From Anaerolineae bacterium (lineage in GTDB: Bacteria; Chloroflexota; Anaerolineae; Promineifilales; Promineifilaceae), in NCBI GenBank assembly GCA_023384415.1, contig JAHDWJ010000034.1:1-54007 (forward strand): a stretch of DNA of 54,007 nucleotides. The letters run 5' to 3'. A program made the position numbers and the translations under genes. How positions within the stretch are numbered: position 1 is the first letter of the stretch; every line of letters begins with the position of its first letter. The notes below the pieces were generated by a model. The model did not search any database. It was not told where the DNA came from and saw only the letters and a program-made list of their open reading frames with translations. Shown in pieces: positions 34,341-43,009 of this stretch.

Positions 34341-35150
34341 ATGATGAAACGGGAAGAGATTCTGGCGTTATATGATAAACAAGAGCGGATGCAGGGAAAT
34401 CACCCTTCATACCGGCAAGAAGTGACTCCAGAGGTCGTACGGGCAATTGCCAACCGACTCGAGCGGTACAGCTTTGTGATTTACAGCCAGTTAACCCCCA
34501 CCAATGCCGATGCCATCATCCAGCGTGAAATGGATTATTACCGCCGTACAGGTGGGGCGGGCATAGAGTGGAAGCTGTATGAACATGACCCGCCGCCTGA
34601 TCTGGGTAAACGTCTGGCCGCTCATGGGTTTGAGGCAGAGGATCAGGAAAGTTTGCTAGTGCTGGATTTACAAAACATGCCCGAGATATACCAACAGCCA
34701 ATAACGGCCGATATTCGCCGCCTGACTACAGGGGAAGAGATAAACCATGTCGTCCAGATAGAAGCTCAGGTTTATGGCACTGATTTTAGCTGGTTGCAAA
34801 CGCAATTCGAGGAAAATATAGCGACGCAACCCGATTACTGGAGCATTTATGCCGCTTATGTAAATGGTGAGCCAGTTTGTGGCGCCTGGATTTCTTTTCC
34901 CAAAGGGAGCAGCTTTGCCGGTTTGTGGGGCGGGGCCACGCTAGAAAAATATCGGCAGATAGGACTGTATACCCAGGTGGTAGCTGTCCGGGCACAGGAA
35001 GCGATAGCGCGTGGCTACCGCTTTTTGACAGTAGACGCCAGTGATATGAGTCAACCGATTTTGTTGAAGCGTGGTTTTCAACTATTAACCTATACTTACC
35101 CTTATTTTTGGCAGCCCAAGAGAGACGCGGTTGAGGAGAACAAGCAATGA
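34341..35150 (+). CDS. GNAT-family N-acetyltransferase
   Basis: A 269-residue protein. The C-terminal half (about 120-260) has the GNAT fold: VVQIEAQVYG, then VNGEPVCGAWI and LWGGATLEKYRQIGLYTQVV, where the RQIGLYT segment resembles the acetyl-CoA loop (R/Q-x-x-G-x-G/A). Residues 1-110 are a variable N-terminal part with KLYEHDPPPDLGKRL, common in two-lobed GNATs. Substrate unknown. It overlaps the following methyltransferase by 4 bp (ATGA). Neither gene contains GCGGCCGC, and together they form the second longest gap of coding DNA without it to the right of the glycosidase cluster. Confidence 0.75.
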   Translation: MMKREEILALYDKQERMQGNHPSYRQEVTPEVVRAIANRLERYSFVIYSQLTPTNADAIIQREMDYYRRTGGAGIEWKLYEHDPPPDLGKRLAAHGFEAEDQESLLVLDLQNMPEIYQQPITADIRRLTTGEEINHVVQIEAQVYGTDFSWLQTQFEENIATQPDYWSIYAAYVNGEPVCGAWISFPKGSSFAGLWGGATLEKYRQIGLYTQVVAVRAQEAIARGYRFLTVDASDMSQPILLKRGFQLLTYTYPYFWQPKRDAVEENKQ

Positions 35151-35917
35151 CAACGATGATCTGGACAGAGATTGCCGCGGAGACCTGGGATTTGATGGGC
35201 GGGGATGAGCCACAATGGGATCACGATTTTTTCCGCCGGGTGATTGAGGAGAACCCTGGCCCGGCATTGGATATCGGCTGTGGTACAGGACGGCTTCTGG
35301 TGCGCTACCTGACGTATGGCCTGGATATAGATGGGTTGGAGTTATCGGCCGATATGCTGGCAATTTGCCGACGGAAGGCCCTGGCGCAGGGATTCCAACC
35401 AATGCTGTACCAGCAAAATATGATCACAATGGCTTTGCCCAAGAAATATCGCACCATTTTTATTCCTTGCGGCTCATTTGCTTTGGTATTGGATTATGAG
35501 GAAGCGAAGCAAACGCTGCGCCGTTTTTACGATCATCTGGAACCGGGCGGAATATTGGTACAATCTCTCTTTGACGCTTTCGGCCCGGACAGTGACATTA
35601 AAATAGGGGAATGGGTGCATCGCTGGACCAATAAGCTGGCCGACGGTCGCACTCTCGAAGTACATTTTTACACTGACAACATTGACCGGGTGGAACAGGT
35701 TTATCGAGGTAAACGCCATTACAAACTGTTCCGTAATGGGGAGATGGTTGGTGAGCAAATTTTAGAGGATACGTTTCGCTGGTATTCAGCCAATGAGATT
35801 CGGCTGATACTGGAGTTGACGGGGTTTGTAGATATTGACATTCGTGGCAATGAGACAGACAAACCATTTTCGGTCGAGCATTGGGCGATGATGGTCACAG
35901 CTCGGAAGCCCCAATAA
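35147..35917 (+). CDS. Class I SAM-dependent methyltransferase
   Basis: A 256-residue protein with motif I LDIGCGTGRLLVRYL (about 41-55) and acidic loop YGLDIDGLELSADML. DHLEPGGILVQSLF is the strand-5 region. The C-terminus (EIRLILELTGFVDIDIRGN) resembles methyltransferases of small molecules or sugars. Translationally coupled to the upstream acetyltransferase, so the two probably act on the same compound. Substrate unknown. Confidence 0.8.
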   Translation: MTTMIWTEIAAETWDLMGGDEPQWDHDFFRRVIEENPGPALDIGCGTGRLLVRYLTYGLDIDGLELSADMLAICRRKALAQGFQPMLYQQNMITMALPKKYRTIFIPCGSFALVLDYEEAKQTLRRFYDHLEPGGILVQSLFDAFGPDSDIKIGEWVHRWTNKLADGRTLEVHFYTDNIDRVEQVYRGKRHYKLFRNGEMVGEQILEDTFRWYSANEIRLILELTGFVDIDIRGNETDKPFSVEHWAMMVTARKPQ

Positions 35918-35968
35918 GTGAGCCGCCTACTCTTTGCTAACTTCCCTCACCGCTCTACAATTCCCGGT

Positions 35969-36787
35969 ATGAATCTCCATAACATCTCCCCCATCGCCCT
36001 GGATATCGCTCGTGAAGCCGGGACATTATTACGGGAAGGGTATTTCGCGGCCGATGCCCCCCACAAAACCATCGAACTAAAAAGCTCCAGCATGGATTTG
36101 GTGACCCAATATGACAAAGCGGCCGAGACGTTGATCGTCGGGCGGCTGCGGGCGGCCTTTCCTGATCACCGCATTGTGGCCGAAGAGGGGTCTAATAACA
36201 GCAATGACAGCCCTTACCTCTGGCTGGTTGATCCCCTGGATGGCACGACCAATTTTGCCCACGGTTTCCCGGTCTTTGCCGTTTCTATAGCCCTGCTAGA
36301 CAACGGTCAGCCCTGCCTGGGTATCGTCTATGATCCTATCCGGGATGAATGTTTTGCCGCCATTGCCGGGCAAGGGGCCACTCTCACCCGCGCCGATGGC
36401 CTGACGCAAACGCTCCAGGTGAGCGCGGCCGCGTCCCTGCAAGAGAGTTTGCTGGCAACCGGTTTCCCCTATGATGTGCAGACGAGTGATTGGGATAACC
36501 TGGCTGAGTTTCGCGCCTTTGTAAAACGATCTCGCGGGGTACGGCGACCAGGAGCGGCCGCGCTCGATCTGGCTTATGTGGCGGCCGGCCGGTTGGATGG
36601 GTATTGGGAATATAAGCTGAGTCCCTGGGACATTGCCGCCGGCATCTTGTTGGTACGCGAAGCTGGCGGCCGCGTCACCAGCATCCCTACGGGCCCCGTG
36701 ACCCTGGAAGGGCAGATCCACCTCATCGCCAGCAATGGGCGGCTGCATGAAGAAATGGCCGGGGTGCTGCACATGCTTAATGAATGA
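35969..36787 (+). CDS. suhB: Inositol-1-monophosphatase family protein
   Basis: A 272-residue Mg-dependent phosphatase. Metal-binding motifs are EEGS (about residue 70), DPLDGTTNFAHGFP (about 83-96) and WDIAAGILLVREAGG (about 205). It hydrolyses inositol phosphates or related sugar phosphates. The symbol is by family and the physiological substrate is not determined. ATG 35969 was preferred to an upstream start because the family N-terminus (PIALDIAREAG) begins soon after it. Confidence 0.88.
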   Translation: MNLHNISPIALDIAREAGTLLREGYFAADAPHKTIELKSSSMDLVTQYDKAAETLIVGRLRAAFPDHRIVAEEGSNNSNDSPYLWLVDPLDGTTNFAHGFPVFAVSIALLDNGQPCLGIVYDPIRDECFAAIAGQGATLTRADGLTQTLQVSAAASLQESLLATGFPYDVQTSDWDNLAEFRAFVKRSRGVRRPGAAALDLAYVAAGRLDGYWEYKLSPWDIAAGILLVREAGGRVTSIPTGPVTLEGQIHLIASNGRLHEEMAGVLHMLNE

Positions 36788-36793
36788 ATTGGT

Positions 36794-36883
36794 AACTACT
36801 AAGCCTTGCGAAAGTTTTCCTCACTGGTGGGCATTGGCAACGAAACCTTCGGAAGGTTATATCACCAGAGAGGGTTAGTAGTT
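36794..36883. repeat. 90-bp nested palindrome with AACCTTCGGAAGGTT core
   Basis: AACTACTAA (36794-36802) pairs with TTAGTAGTT (36875-36883). Inside, CTGGTG (36824-36829) pairs with CACCAG (36863-36868), and AACCTTCGGAAGGTT is at 36844-36858. The layout parallels the element at 8513-8670. Confidence 0.7.
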
Positions 36884-36990
36884 GCGTGAATGCTAATAGT
36901 GTATGCAAGAGGATGACGTTAATCATTCACCTATTCACCCATTACCGTTCTTGTTGGTCAAAAGAGAAAAACTGGGCATAATCACCCCCT

Positions 36991-37632
36991 ATGAGTAACG
37001 TCGCAGCTCGCCTCATTTTGCGTTATGGAAAAACGGATCGGCCGGCATATGATCTGACAGATCGGCCAATAACGTTGGGGCGGGAAGCGATCAACGATGT
37101 GGTGTTGGCCGACCCGGAAATCTCCCGTCGCCACGCCCGTATCTTTTATCAAGACGAGACGTTTCTCCTTGAAGATTTAGGCAGCACCAATGGCACCTTC
37201 ATCAATGGCCGCCGGGTGTATGCCCCCACCATCTTGCAAGATGAAGATGTGGTAGAGTTTGGCGAATCTATTCGGATGCAGTTCCTTGTGGGGGAGCGGG
37301 ATGAGCTGATGCCCCCACCGGCGCAAATTATAGATTTGCCCACCCGCCCCCTCACCGAACGGCCCGGCCCAACCAAACCGTTGAGCGGCGAGCCTGCGCC
37401 CTATGCCCCTCCCCCTTCGGATACCGATTTGTTGGCCCTGCCGGAGTTGGGGGATCAACCGAGCAGTTGGCGGCGGCCGCTGTTTGGCTGTGGCTGCCTC
37501 TTTTTGATTGTCATTTTCATCTGCGCCATCACCGTTTTTATTCTCGATGCCCAATTCCCCAATGTGCTGTACTGCGGCCCTCTGCAATCCTTCTTTGAGC
37601 TGTTCGTCACCCTCACTTGTCCCATTCCCTAA
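36991..37632 (+). CDS. FHA-domain protein with C-terminal membrane helix
   Basis: A 213-residue protein. The FHA domain spans about residues 20-100 with the phosphothreonine-binding signatures LGRE, SRRHARI and GSTNGTFINGRRV. A proline-rich linker follows, then one transmembrane helix (GCGCLFLIVIFICAITVFIL, about 165-185) and a short outside tail. It probably recognises a Ser/Thr-phosphorylated partner at the membrane. No kinase gene is adjacent. Confidence 0.9.
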   Translation: MSNVAARLILRYGKTDRPAYDLTDRPITLGREAINDVVLADPEISRRHARIFYQDETFLLEDLGSTNGTFINGRRVYAPTILQDEDVVEFGESIRMQFLVGERDELMPPPAQIIDLPTRPLTERPGPTKPLSGEPAPYAPPPSDTDLLALPELGDQPSSWRRPLFGCGCLFLIVIFICAITVFILDAQFPNVLYCGPLQSFFELFVTLTCPIP

Positions 37633-37690
37633 AAATCGTGTCGTCATCGAACGGCAACGATCACAAGCATAACCGCGATCACGATTTCTG

Positions 37691-38521
37691 ATGTTTTATC
37701 TTGCCATTGGTCACGCCTGTTTTGATTTCACCCCGGCTGGTTATCAGGTTGGGGGAACGGTGAGTTATGCCCTCGCGGCCGCGGCCGCTTTGGGCTGGTC
37801 TACGGGGGTGATTACCAGTGTTGGGCCATCCTTCCCCCTGGCTGAGACGTTCCCCCACAGCCATATTTACAACCGGCCCGCCCCAGTGACAACCAGCTTC
37901 ACCAACCAACAGACGGAACGCGGCCGCCACCAGATACTCCATCATCGCGCCCACCTTTTAGAGCCAGATGATCTACCCCCCGATTGGCCGCCGCCGACGG
38001 TGGTTCACCTGGCCCCCATCGCCGCTGAGGTCAACCCGGCAATGGTGCCCCGGTTCACTGGCCCGCAGCGCCCATTTATTGGCCTGACGCCGCAGGGGTG
38101 GATGCGCTCCTGGGATGAAACAGGACAGGTACGCGCCACGGCCTGGGACGCGGCCGCGACGGTTCTCCCGCTAGCTGATGCCGTCGTGGTGAGCCAGGAA
38201 GATTGGCCGGATGAGGCGGCGTTCGCTCTATTTCGTCGTCAGGCCAGACTGCTGGTGGTTACGGCGGGGGCACAAGGGTGTTACCTCTACCAGGGGGAAG
38301 CGCAGTGGCATGTACCCGTGGCCCCGGTGGCTGAGGTGGATAGTACAGGGGCGGGGGATTTGTTCGCGGCCGCGTTCTTCATTCACCTGAAACAAACTAA
38401 CGATCCCGCTGCGGCCGCGCAGTTTGCCAACCAGGTTGCCGCCCAATCTGTTACCCAATCCCATTTAACGGGTAAAATAGAGGTCATCAGGCATCATCTA
38501 CAAACCAATACTGCCTTATAA
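37691..38521 (+). CDS. PfkB-family carbohydrate kinase
   Basis: A 276-residue ribokinase-fold protein. The N-terminal GGTVSYALAAAAALGW segment and the C-terminal anion-hole motif VDSTGAGDLFAAAFF are clear, the latter with the catalytic Asp. Substrate unknown; the substrate-binding region is divergent and the protein is shorter than ribokinase. A hairpin AAATCGTG/CACGATTT (37633-37640 with 37680-37687) covers the leader just before the ATG and could limit translation. Five or more GCGGCCGC copies, two directly overlapping at 37775-37788. Confidence 0.85.
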   Translation: MFYLAIGHACFDFTPAGYQVGGTVSYALAAAAALGWSTGVITSVGPSFPLAETFPHSHIYNRPAPVTTSFTNQQTERGRHQILHHRAHLLEPDDLPPDWPPPTVVHLAPIAAEVNPAMVPRFTGPQRPFIGLTPQGWMRSWDETGQVRATAWDAAATVLPLADAVVVSQEDWPDEAAFALFRRQARLLVVTAGAQGCYLYQGEAQWHVPVAPVAEVDSTGAGDLFAAAFFIHLKQTNDPAAAAQFANQVAAQSVTQSHLTGKIEVIRHHLQTNTAL

Positions 38522-38562
38522 AGGAAGCTGGAAGATCCGTGAGCCACCAGGTAAAAACACCG

Positions 38563-39336
38563 ATGAGTAAAATTTATGCCATTGTCAATCAAAAAGGGGG
38601 GGTGGGTAAAACCACGACGGTGCTGAGTGTGGCCGGGTATCTGGCCGGCAGCGGCCGCAAAGTTCTCATCGTAGATATGGACCCCCAATCAAACGCCACC
38701 TCTGGTCTGGGGTACGACAAAAACGAAATTGAAAAATCCACCTACGACGTTTTACTAGAACAAGCAACCGCCGCCGAGGTCGCTATTTACAACCCGGAGT
38801 TTAGACTCCATCTGCTCCCGGCCAATCCGTCCCTCTCTGGGGCAGAAGTGGAGTTGGTGAGCAGCATCGCCCGTGAGTACCGGTTACGTACCGCCCTGGA
38901 GAGCGTCAATGGACAATATGATTACATCCTCATTGATTGTCCCCCCAGCCTGAGCCTGCTGACTGTCAACGCCCTGACCGCCGCTCGTGATGGGGTGCTG
39001 ATTCCGGTACAATGTGAATACTTGGCTTTAGAAGGGTTGGGCCAACTGGTACAAACGATTGACCTCATCCGCAAACATCTTAACCCGGGATTACAAATTC
39101 GGGGGCTAATTATGACGATGTATGACAGCCGCACCAATTTGAGCCGCCAGGTGGTGGAAGAGGCGCGGGCTCATTTTCCTGGCAAAGTGTTTCGGGCCAT
39201 TGTACCGCGTAACGTCCGCTTGAGTGAAGCCCCCAGCTTTGGCCAGCCGATTAACATTTATGCCCCCACCTCGCCAGGGGCATTGGCCTACAAGGTGCTG
39301 GCAGCGGAGCTGATTAAAGGGGATATGGGGAAGTAA
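38563..39336 (+). CDS. parA: ParA/Soj-type ATPase
   Basis: A 257-residue Walker-type ATPase. The deviant Walker A is KGGVGKTT (residues about 11-18), the switch region has DMDPQSNAT, and DYILIDCPPSLSLLT is Walker B. It is close in length to chromosomal Soj and lacks an N-terminal helix-turn-helix, so it is type Ib/Soj-like. No parB follows; the next gene is convergent pheA. It could still partner a ParB elsewhere or position another cargo. ATG 38563 was chosen; a GTG 24 bp upstream is possible. Confidence 0.9.
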   Translation: MSKIYAIVNQKGGVGKTTTVLSVAGYLAGSGRKVLIVDMDPQSNATSGLGYDKNEIEKSTYDVLLEQATAAEVAIYNPEFRLHLLPANPSLSGAEVELVSSIAREYRLRTALESVNGQYDYILIDCPPSLSLLTVNALTAARDGVLIPVQCEYLALEGLGQLVQTIDLIRKHLNPGLQIRGLIMTMYDSRTNLSRQVVEEARAHFPGKVFRAIVPRNVRLSEAPSFGQPINIYAPTSPGALAYKVLAAELIKGDMGK

Positions 39337-39397
39337 GGGGTGAGGGTAGGTGGCAACGCGAATGTGTGGGATTGGCGGAGCAATCCGTTAATCCCAT

Positions 39398-40222
39398 TTA
39401 TCCCTGTTCTGGTTTAGCCGCCGGGTAGGAGCCAAGCAGTTTCAGAAAGGATGATCGTTTGAGAATGCCGGCCAGAGCCGCCTGAACGGGGGGATCATCT
39501 TCGTGCCCTTCAAAGTCAAGATAAAAGAGATAATGCCAGGGATGGTTGCGCCGCGGCCGCGACTCAATTTTGGTCAGGTTTAATCCTCGTTGGGCCAACT
39601 CCCCCAGCACCTCATACAATGCCCCCGGCGTGTGGCGGGTGGTAAAAACAATGGATGTTTTGCTAGGATCGCGTCGCTCTGGGGGAGTCAGCCCCAGGAC
39701 AAAAAAGCGGGTGTAATTGAACGGTAAATCTTCAACCCCGCGCCGCAAAATAATGAGGCCATAGGTTTGGGCGGCTAAGGCACTGGCAATCGCGGCCGCG
39801 CCTGGCTCCGGGTTGTGAGCCAGATCACGGGCCGCTCCGGCCGTATCATAATAAGGAATCGGCTCAAAGCCCAACCGGGCCAGGCTTTGCTCACATTGGG
39901 CCAACGCCTGGGGATGGGAACGTACCTGTCTGACCTGCTCCAGGGTCGTCCCGGCAGGGGCCATCAGGCAATGTTCTACCTTAACCATCAGCTCCCCCTG
40001 GATACGTAAATCGTGGTCAAGCAGTTGGTCATAAGCGGGGATAACGGTGCCCGCCAGAGAGTTTTCTACCGGGAGCATGGCATGGCTAGCTTGCCCCCAC
40101 TGCACCGCCTGGAGAATATCGGCAAAGGAGCGGCAGGGTAGGGTCGCGGCCGCGTCACCAAAAAACTGCCGCACCGCCTGCTCGGAATAAGCACCTTTTT
40201 CACCCTGGAAAGCAACTAGCAT
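39398..40222 (-). CDS. pheA: Prephenate dehydratase
   Basis: A 274-residue enzyme converting prephenate to phenylpyruvate in phenylalanine synthesis. It has the periplasmic-binding-like fold with FQGEKGAYSEQA and the catalytic-loop NYTRFFVLG (about residues 178-186). The C-terminal ACT domain (SIVFTTRHTPGALYEVLG, LTKIESRPRRNHPWHYLFY) binds phenylalanine for feedback inhibition. There is no chorismate mutase domain, so it is the monofunctional form. Confidence 0.95.
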   Translation of the reverse strand: MLVAFQGEKGAYSEQAVRQFFGDAAATLPCRSFADILQAVQWGQASHAMLPVENSLAGTVIPAYDQLLDHDLRIQGELMVKVEHCLMAPAGTTLEQVRQVRSHPQALAQCEQSLARLGFEPIPYYDTAGAARDLAHNPEPGAAAIASALAAQTYGLIILRRGVEDLPFNYTRFFVLGLTPPERRDPSKTSIVFTTRHTPGALYEVLGELAQRGLNLTKIESRPRRNHPWHYLFYLDFEGHEDDPPVQAALAGILKRSSFLKLLGSYPAAKPEQG

Positions 40223-40223
40223 A

Positions 40224-40283
40224 GGACTGAGTGATGAGGGGTGAGGGCTGAGTGATTAAAAGACTGCCCACTCACATACTCGC
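40224..40283. repeat. Start-proximal GAGTGAT/GAGGGCT-like repeats
   Basis: Degenerate heptamer-like units (GGACTGA, GTGATGA, GGGTGAG, GGCTGAG) immediately upstream of pheA. The tail ACTCACATACTCGCTCACTG is complementary in style, so the stretch can fold loosely. Confidence 0.55.
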
Positions 40284-41303
40284 TCACTGTGGATTTTCCA
40301 GCCAGACCATCATCTTTAACAAAGCGGATGGATCAATTTGGGGGACACGCACCAGTTTGCGCGGTTCGGAAGCGGTTTGGTAAAGAATACTTAATTCTTC
40401 CGCATCTTCGGCGCGGCCGCCACGTTCCACAGTTACGAAGAGAGCTGGCCGAGGCGCAATATTATACACATGACGGGCCAGCATAAAGGCATATGGGTTA
40501 TCCTGACTAAAAATATGCCACGGTCTAAACGCTACCTGTGCCCGGCCGATGGCGATGAGGCCACGTATCCGATCTACGTTGGCCGTGAGCAAAATAGCTA
40601 ATCCAGCCGAAACAGGCTGAGCGATCACAAAGGCTGGTTCCTCAATGAAGCGCAAAAAGGCCCGCCAATCACTCCACAAAATAGGGGGCGTCAGCCGTTC
40701 GCGGGAGCTGGCATGGAGCAGGTAACGCAGCGGGTCCAGGCCATATACAGGGTACCCGGCCCGGCTCAAAGCGGTACACAGCGCATCATCCACTATCCCA
40801 AAATGACCAAAAGTAGAAAGGTAAATGATCGGTGGGTGAGAAGGTTCTCCTTCAACGACTGTAGCCGGGTAATAATAATTTTCCACCGTTACCCCAGGAC
40901 GCAGTGGGGAGAGATTGACTCGTCCAACTTTAGAATCGGGTATTCCCAGGAATACAACGGTGATATTGCCAAACCGTTCCTGGGCCCATGCTTTGATCCC
41001 ACTTATGTCCTGGGCAAAGTTGCGGTCACGAGGACTGCCCTCACTTTCACCGGTACCACGCAAATCAAATAACAGATGGGCGACTGAGGCATCTTTCCCC
41101 AGGGCGTTGATTTCCTGTCGGGCGCAGGTGATCAGGGTGGATTTAGCCAGAGGGTGGCGGGGCACCCAAACGCGCAACGCTTTGATGGTTTGATCCTGGC
41201 TGTTTTTGGGCCGTAACAACAGGCAATCCAGGTACACATCATCATCGGTCAGAATACCAAAATTCTCTTCGCTGTAGTTGGGATCCAGGGTGATGGGTTC
41301 CAT
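40284..41303 (-). CDS. Alpha/beta-hydrolase-fold protein
   Basis: A 339-residue protein. LLFDLRGTGESEGSPRDR (about residues 78-95) is typical of the strand-4/oxyanion region of alpha/beta hydrolases. The nucleophile elbow would be AQPVSAGLAIL (about 230), reading P-V-S-A-G instead of G-x-S-x-G. The predicted late acid/His are not clear, so activity is uncertain. It follows pheA on the same strand. Function unknown. Confidence 0.6.
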   Translation of the reverse strand: MEPITLDPNYSEENFGILTDDDVYLDCLLLRPKNSQDQTIKALRVWVPRHPLAKSTLITCARQEINALGKDASVAHLLFDLRGTGESEGSPRDRNFAQDISGIKAWAQERFGNITVVFLGIPDSKVGRVNLSPLRPGVTVENYYYPATVVEGEPSHPPIIYLSTFGHFGIVDDALCTALSRAGYPVYGLDPLRYLLHASSRERLTPPILWSDWRAFLRFIEEPAFVIAQPVSAGLAILLTANVDRIRGLIAIGRAQVAFRPWHIFSQDNPYAFMLARHVYNIAPRPALFVTVERGGRAEDAEELSILYQTASEPRKLVRVPQIDPSALLKMMVWLENPQ

Positions 41304-41343
41304 GGTGTGGTGGTGAACAATATACTAATACACGAATAACCAT

Positions 41344-42915
41344 CTACCGCCGGATGGGGGTTGAGGTTGGGGTTGGTTCCAGTTCGATAGTGTATGCGTA
41401 ATTGGGAATGAGGGCAATTACACGTTTGTACCCTTCGTTGATGGCTACGGTGGGATTAAAGTAGCCACTGAGCATCTCCTGGAGCAAGATAGAAAACAGT
41501 TTGGTCTGGTAGATGCGGGTGATCAGCCATCCCTTCCCCTGGGGAAACCCCCAACGAGTAGAATGGGCGACATCTTGGGCTAACGCGGCCGCAACCTCAT
41601 CCCCATACAGTTCCCGCAGGGTTGGCCCGCCGGGGGCCAGGGGTAGGCTATACCACGCTTCTATAAACTCTGTCGGGTTAGCCGATGTGCCCAGGCGTAG
41701 GGGCACTTTTTGCTCTGGGTTGACCGCCAGCCAATCCAGATACCCTTCGTTAAACCAGTAAGAGACAAAGAGCGCGGCCGCGTCCCGGTTGGCCTTGGGG
41801 GTAATGCCCAGGTAGGTCAACTCACTCAAAGAGCCAGCCTGGGCCAGCGGCCCCTGCCCGCGCACTGAGGTTAACACCCCACTGTTACGGGCCAGATAAT
41901 CCAGATCGGCACACTCTTCACAGACCGGGGGGCGGCTGGGATCCAGGCCACCAATGACCGGCAGAACGGCGGGGGAGCTAATGATGAAGCTGGTATGGCC
42001 GTTCAGATACGCGGTTAAGGCACTAATGTCCGTTTGCACATCGCTGGGGCTGTATTGGTTGATCAGGCTGCGATAAAACTCCATCGCTTCCAGACAGGCC
42101 CGTTCCAGGAGAAAAATCTCCTCTTTTTCATCAACCAGCTCACACCCATTAGCGGCCGCGAACATTTCAAACACCTGCTGGGTGGTCACAAGGTTGGACT
42201 CGGTGGGCACTACCAGACCTGATTGCAGGTTGGGGGGATCGTAGAAGGCGGCCGCAGCCGTGAGCATATTGGCGAAGCTATCCGGGGGAGCCAACCCCCG
42301 TTCACTGTACCGGTCAGCCCGGTACAAGATGATCTGTTTCCAGCCATAGGCGGGCAGGGCGGTGTAGCCAGCCTGGCTGCGGACGAGATCAAGCGCGGCC
42401 GCGTCAAAAGTTTCTGGGCCTAATTGGGTGATCAATTCGGCGGCGGCCGCCCGGTCCAAAATCCCATTATCCGCCCATCCCACCGTGTACTCAATTGGGT
42501 GCAAAAGCAAATCAGGCAGGGTATCCGAGAGAACGGCTGAGGCCACCAGATCGGGCAGCCGTTCCGGCATAATCATCTGGAACTGCACCTGAATCTGGTG
42601 GAGATCGGCAAATTCGGTGGCCATGGTGCGGAGCGCGGCCGCGTGGGCCGGCGATGTCTCATTGACCCAAACGGTCAGAGTATTAAACGTCTCGCCGCGA
42701 ATCTCTTCCCCCTGGCTGCCGGGCAGCGGGGTGGGCGTTTCAACTTTGAGGATAACCGGGGCCGGGGTCAGCGTCGGCGTGGCTTCAACCTGGGCCGTTA
42801 GGGTAAGCAGCCGGGGTGTCTCTGGGGTGCAGGCTACGAGGAAAGTGAGCAGTAAGCTGTAAGCAGTGAGCCGTAAAAAAAGGTGCGCCAACCGGCGCAA
42901 TCTAAAATGATTCAT
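41344..42915 (-). CDS. Extracellular solute-binding lipoprotein (family 1)
   Basis: About 523 residues. The N-terminus is a lipoprotein signal with lipobox LVAC (Cys29 from this start). The mature protein resembles ABC-transporter family 1 sugar-type binding proteins: TLTVWVNETSPAHAAALRTMATEFADLHQIQVQFQM, then PDLLLHPIEY and AYGWKQIILYRADRYSERG. It would capture a saccharide and deliver it to an ABC permease, but no permease or ATPase gene is adjacent. Eight or so GCGGCCGC copies lie inside. A start five codons upstream is possible. Confidence 0.8.
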   Translation of the reverse strand: MNHFRLRRLAHLFLRLTAYSLLLTFLVACTPETPRLLTLTAQVEATPTLTPAPVILKVETPTPLPGSQGEEIRGETFNTLTVWVNETSPAHAAALRTMATEFADLHQIQVQFQMIMPERLPDLVASAVLSDTLPDLLLHPIEYTVGWADNGILDRAAAAELITQLGPETFDAAALDLVRSQAGYTALPAYGWKQIILYRADRYSERGLAPPDSFANMLTAAAAFYDPPNLQSGLVVPTESNLVTTQQVFEMFAAANGCELVDEKEEIFLLERACLEAMEFYRSLINQYSPSDVQTDISALTAYLNGHTSFIISSPAVLPVIGGLDPSRPPVCEECADLDYLARNSGVLTSVRGQGPLAQAGSLSELTYLGITPKANRDAAALFVSYWFNEGYLDWLAVNPEQKVPLRLGTSANPTEFIEAWYSLPLAPGGPTLRELYGDEVAAALAQDVAHSTRWGFPQGKGWLITRIYQTKLFSILLQEMLSGYFNPTVAINEGYKRVIALIPNYAYTIELEPTPTSTPIRR

Positions 42916-42985
42916 AACGATAATAGCCATTGATAAAGGGAGTACGGATCAGAGAAACCAGTAATTCCTCTGCCTTCCCTTTCAT

Positions 42986-43006
42986 AATTCCTAATTCCTA
43001 ATTCCT
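42986..43006 (+). repeat. Three AATTCCT heptamers at the end of coaX
   Basis: Exact tandem heptamers at 42986, 42993 and 43000, ending 4 bp before the coaX stop codon position. The last bases may contribute to that stop. Confidence 0.85.
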
Positions 43007-43009
43007 AAT

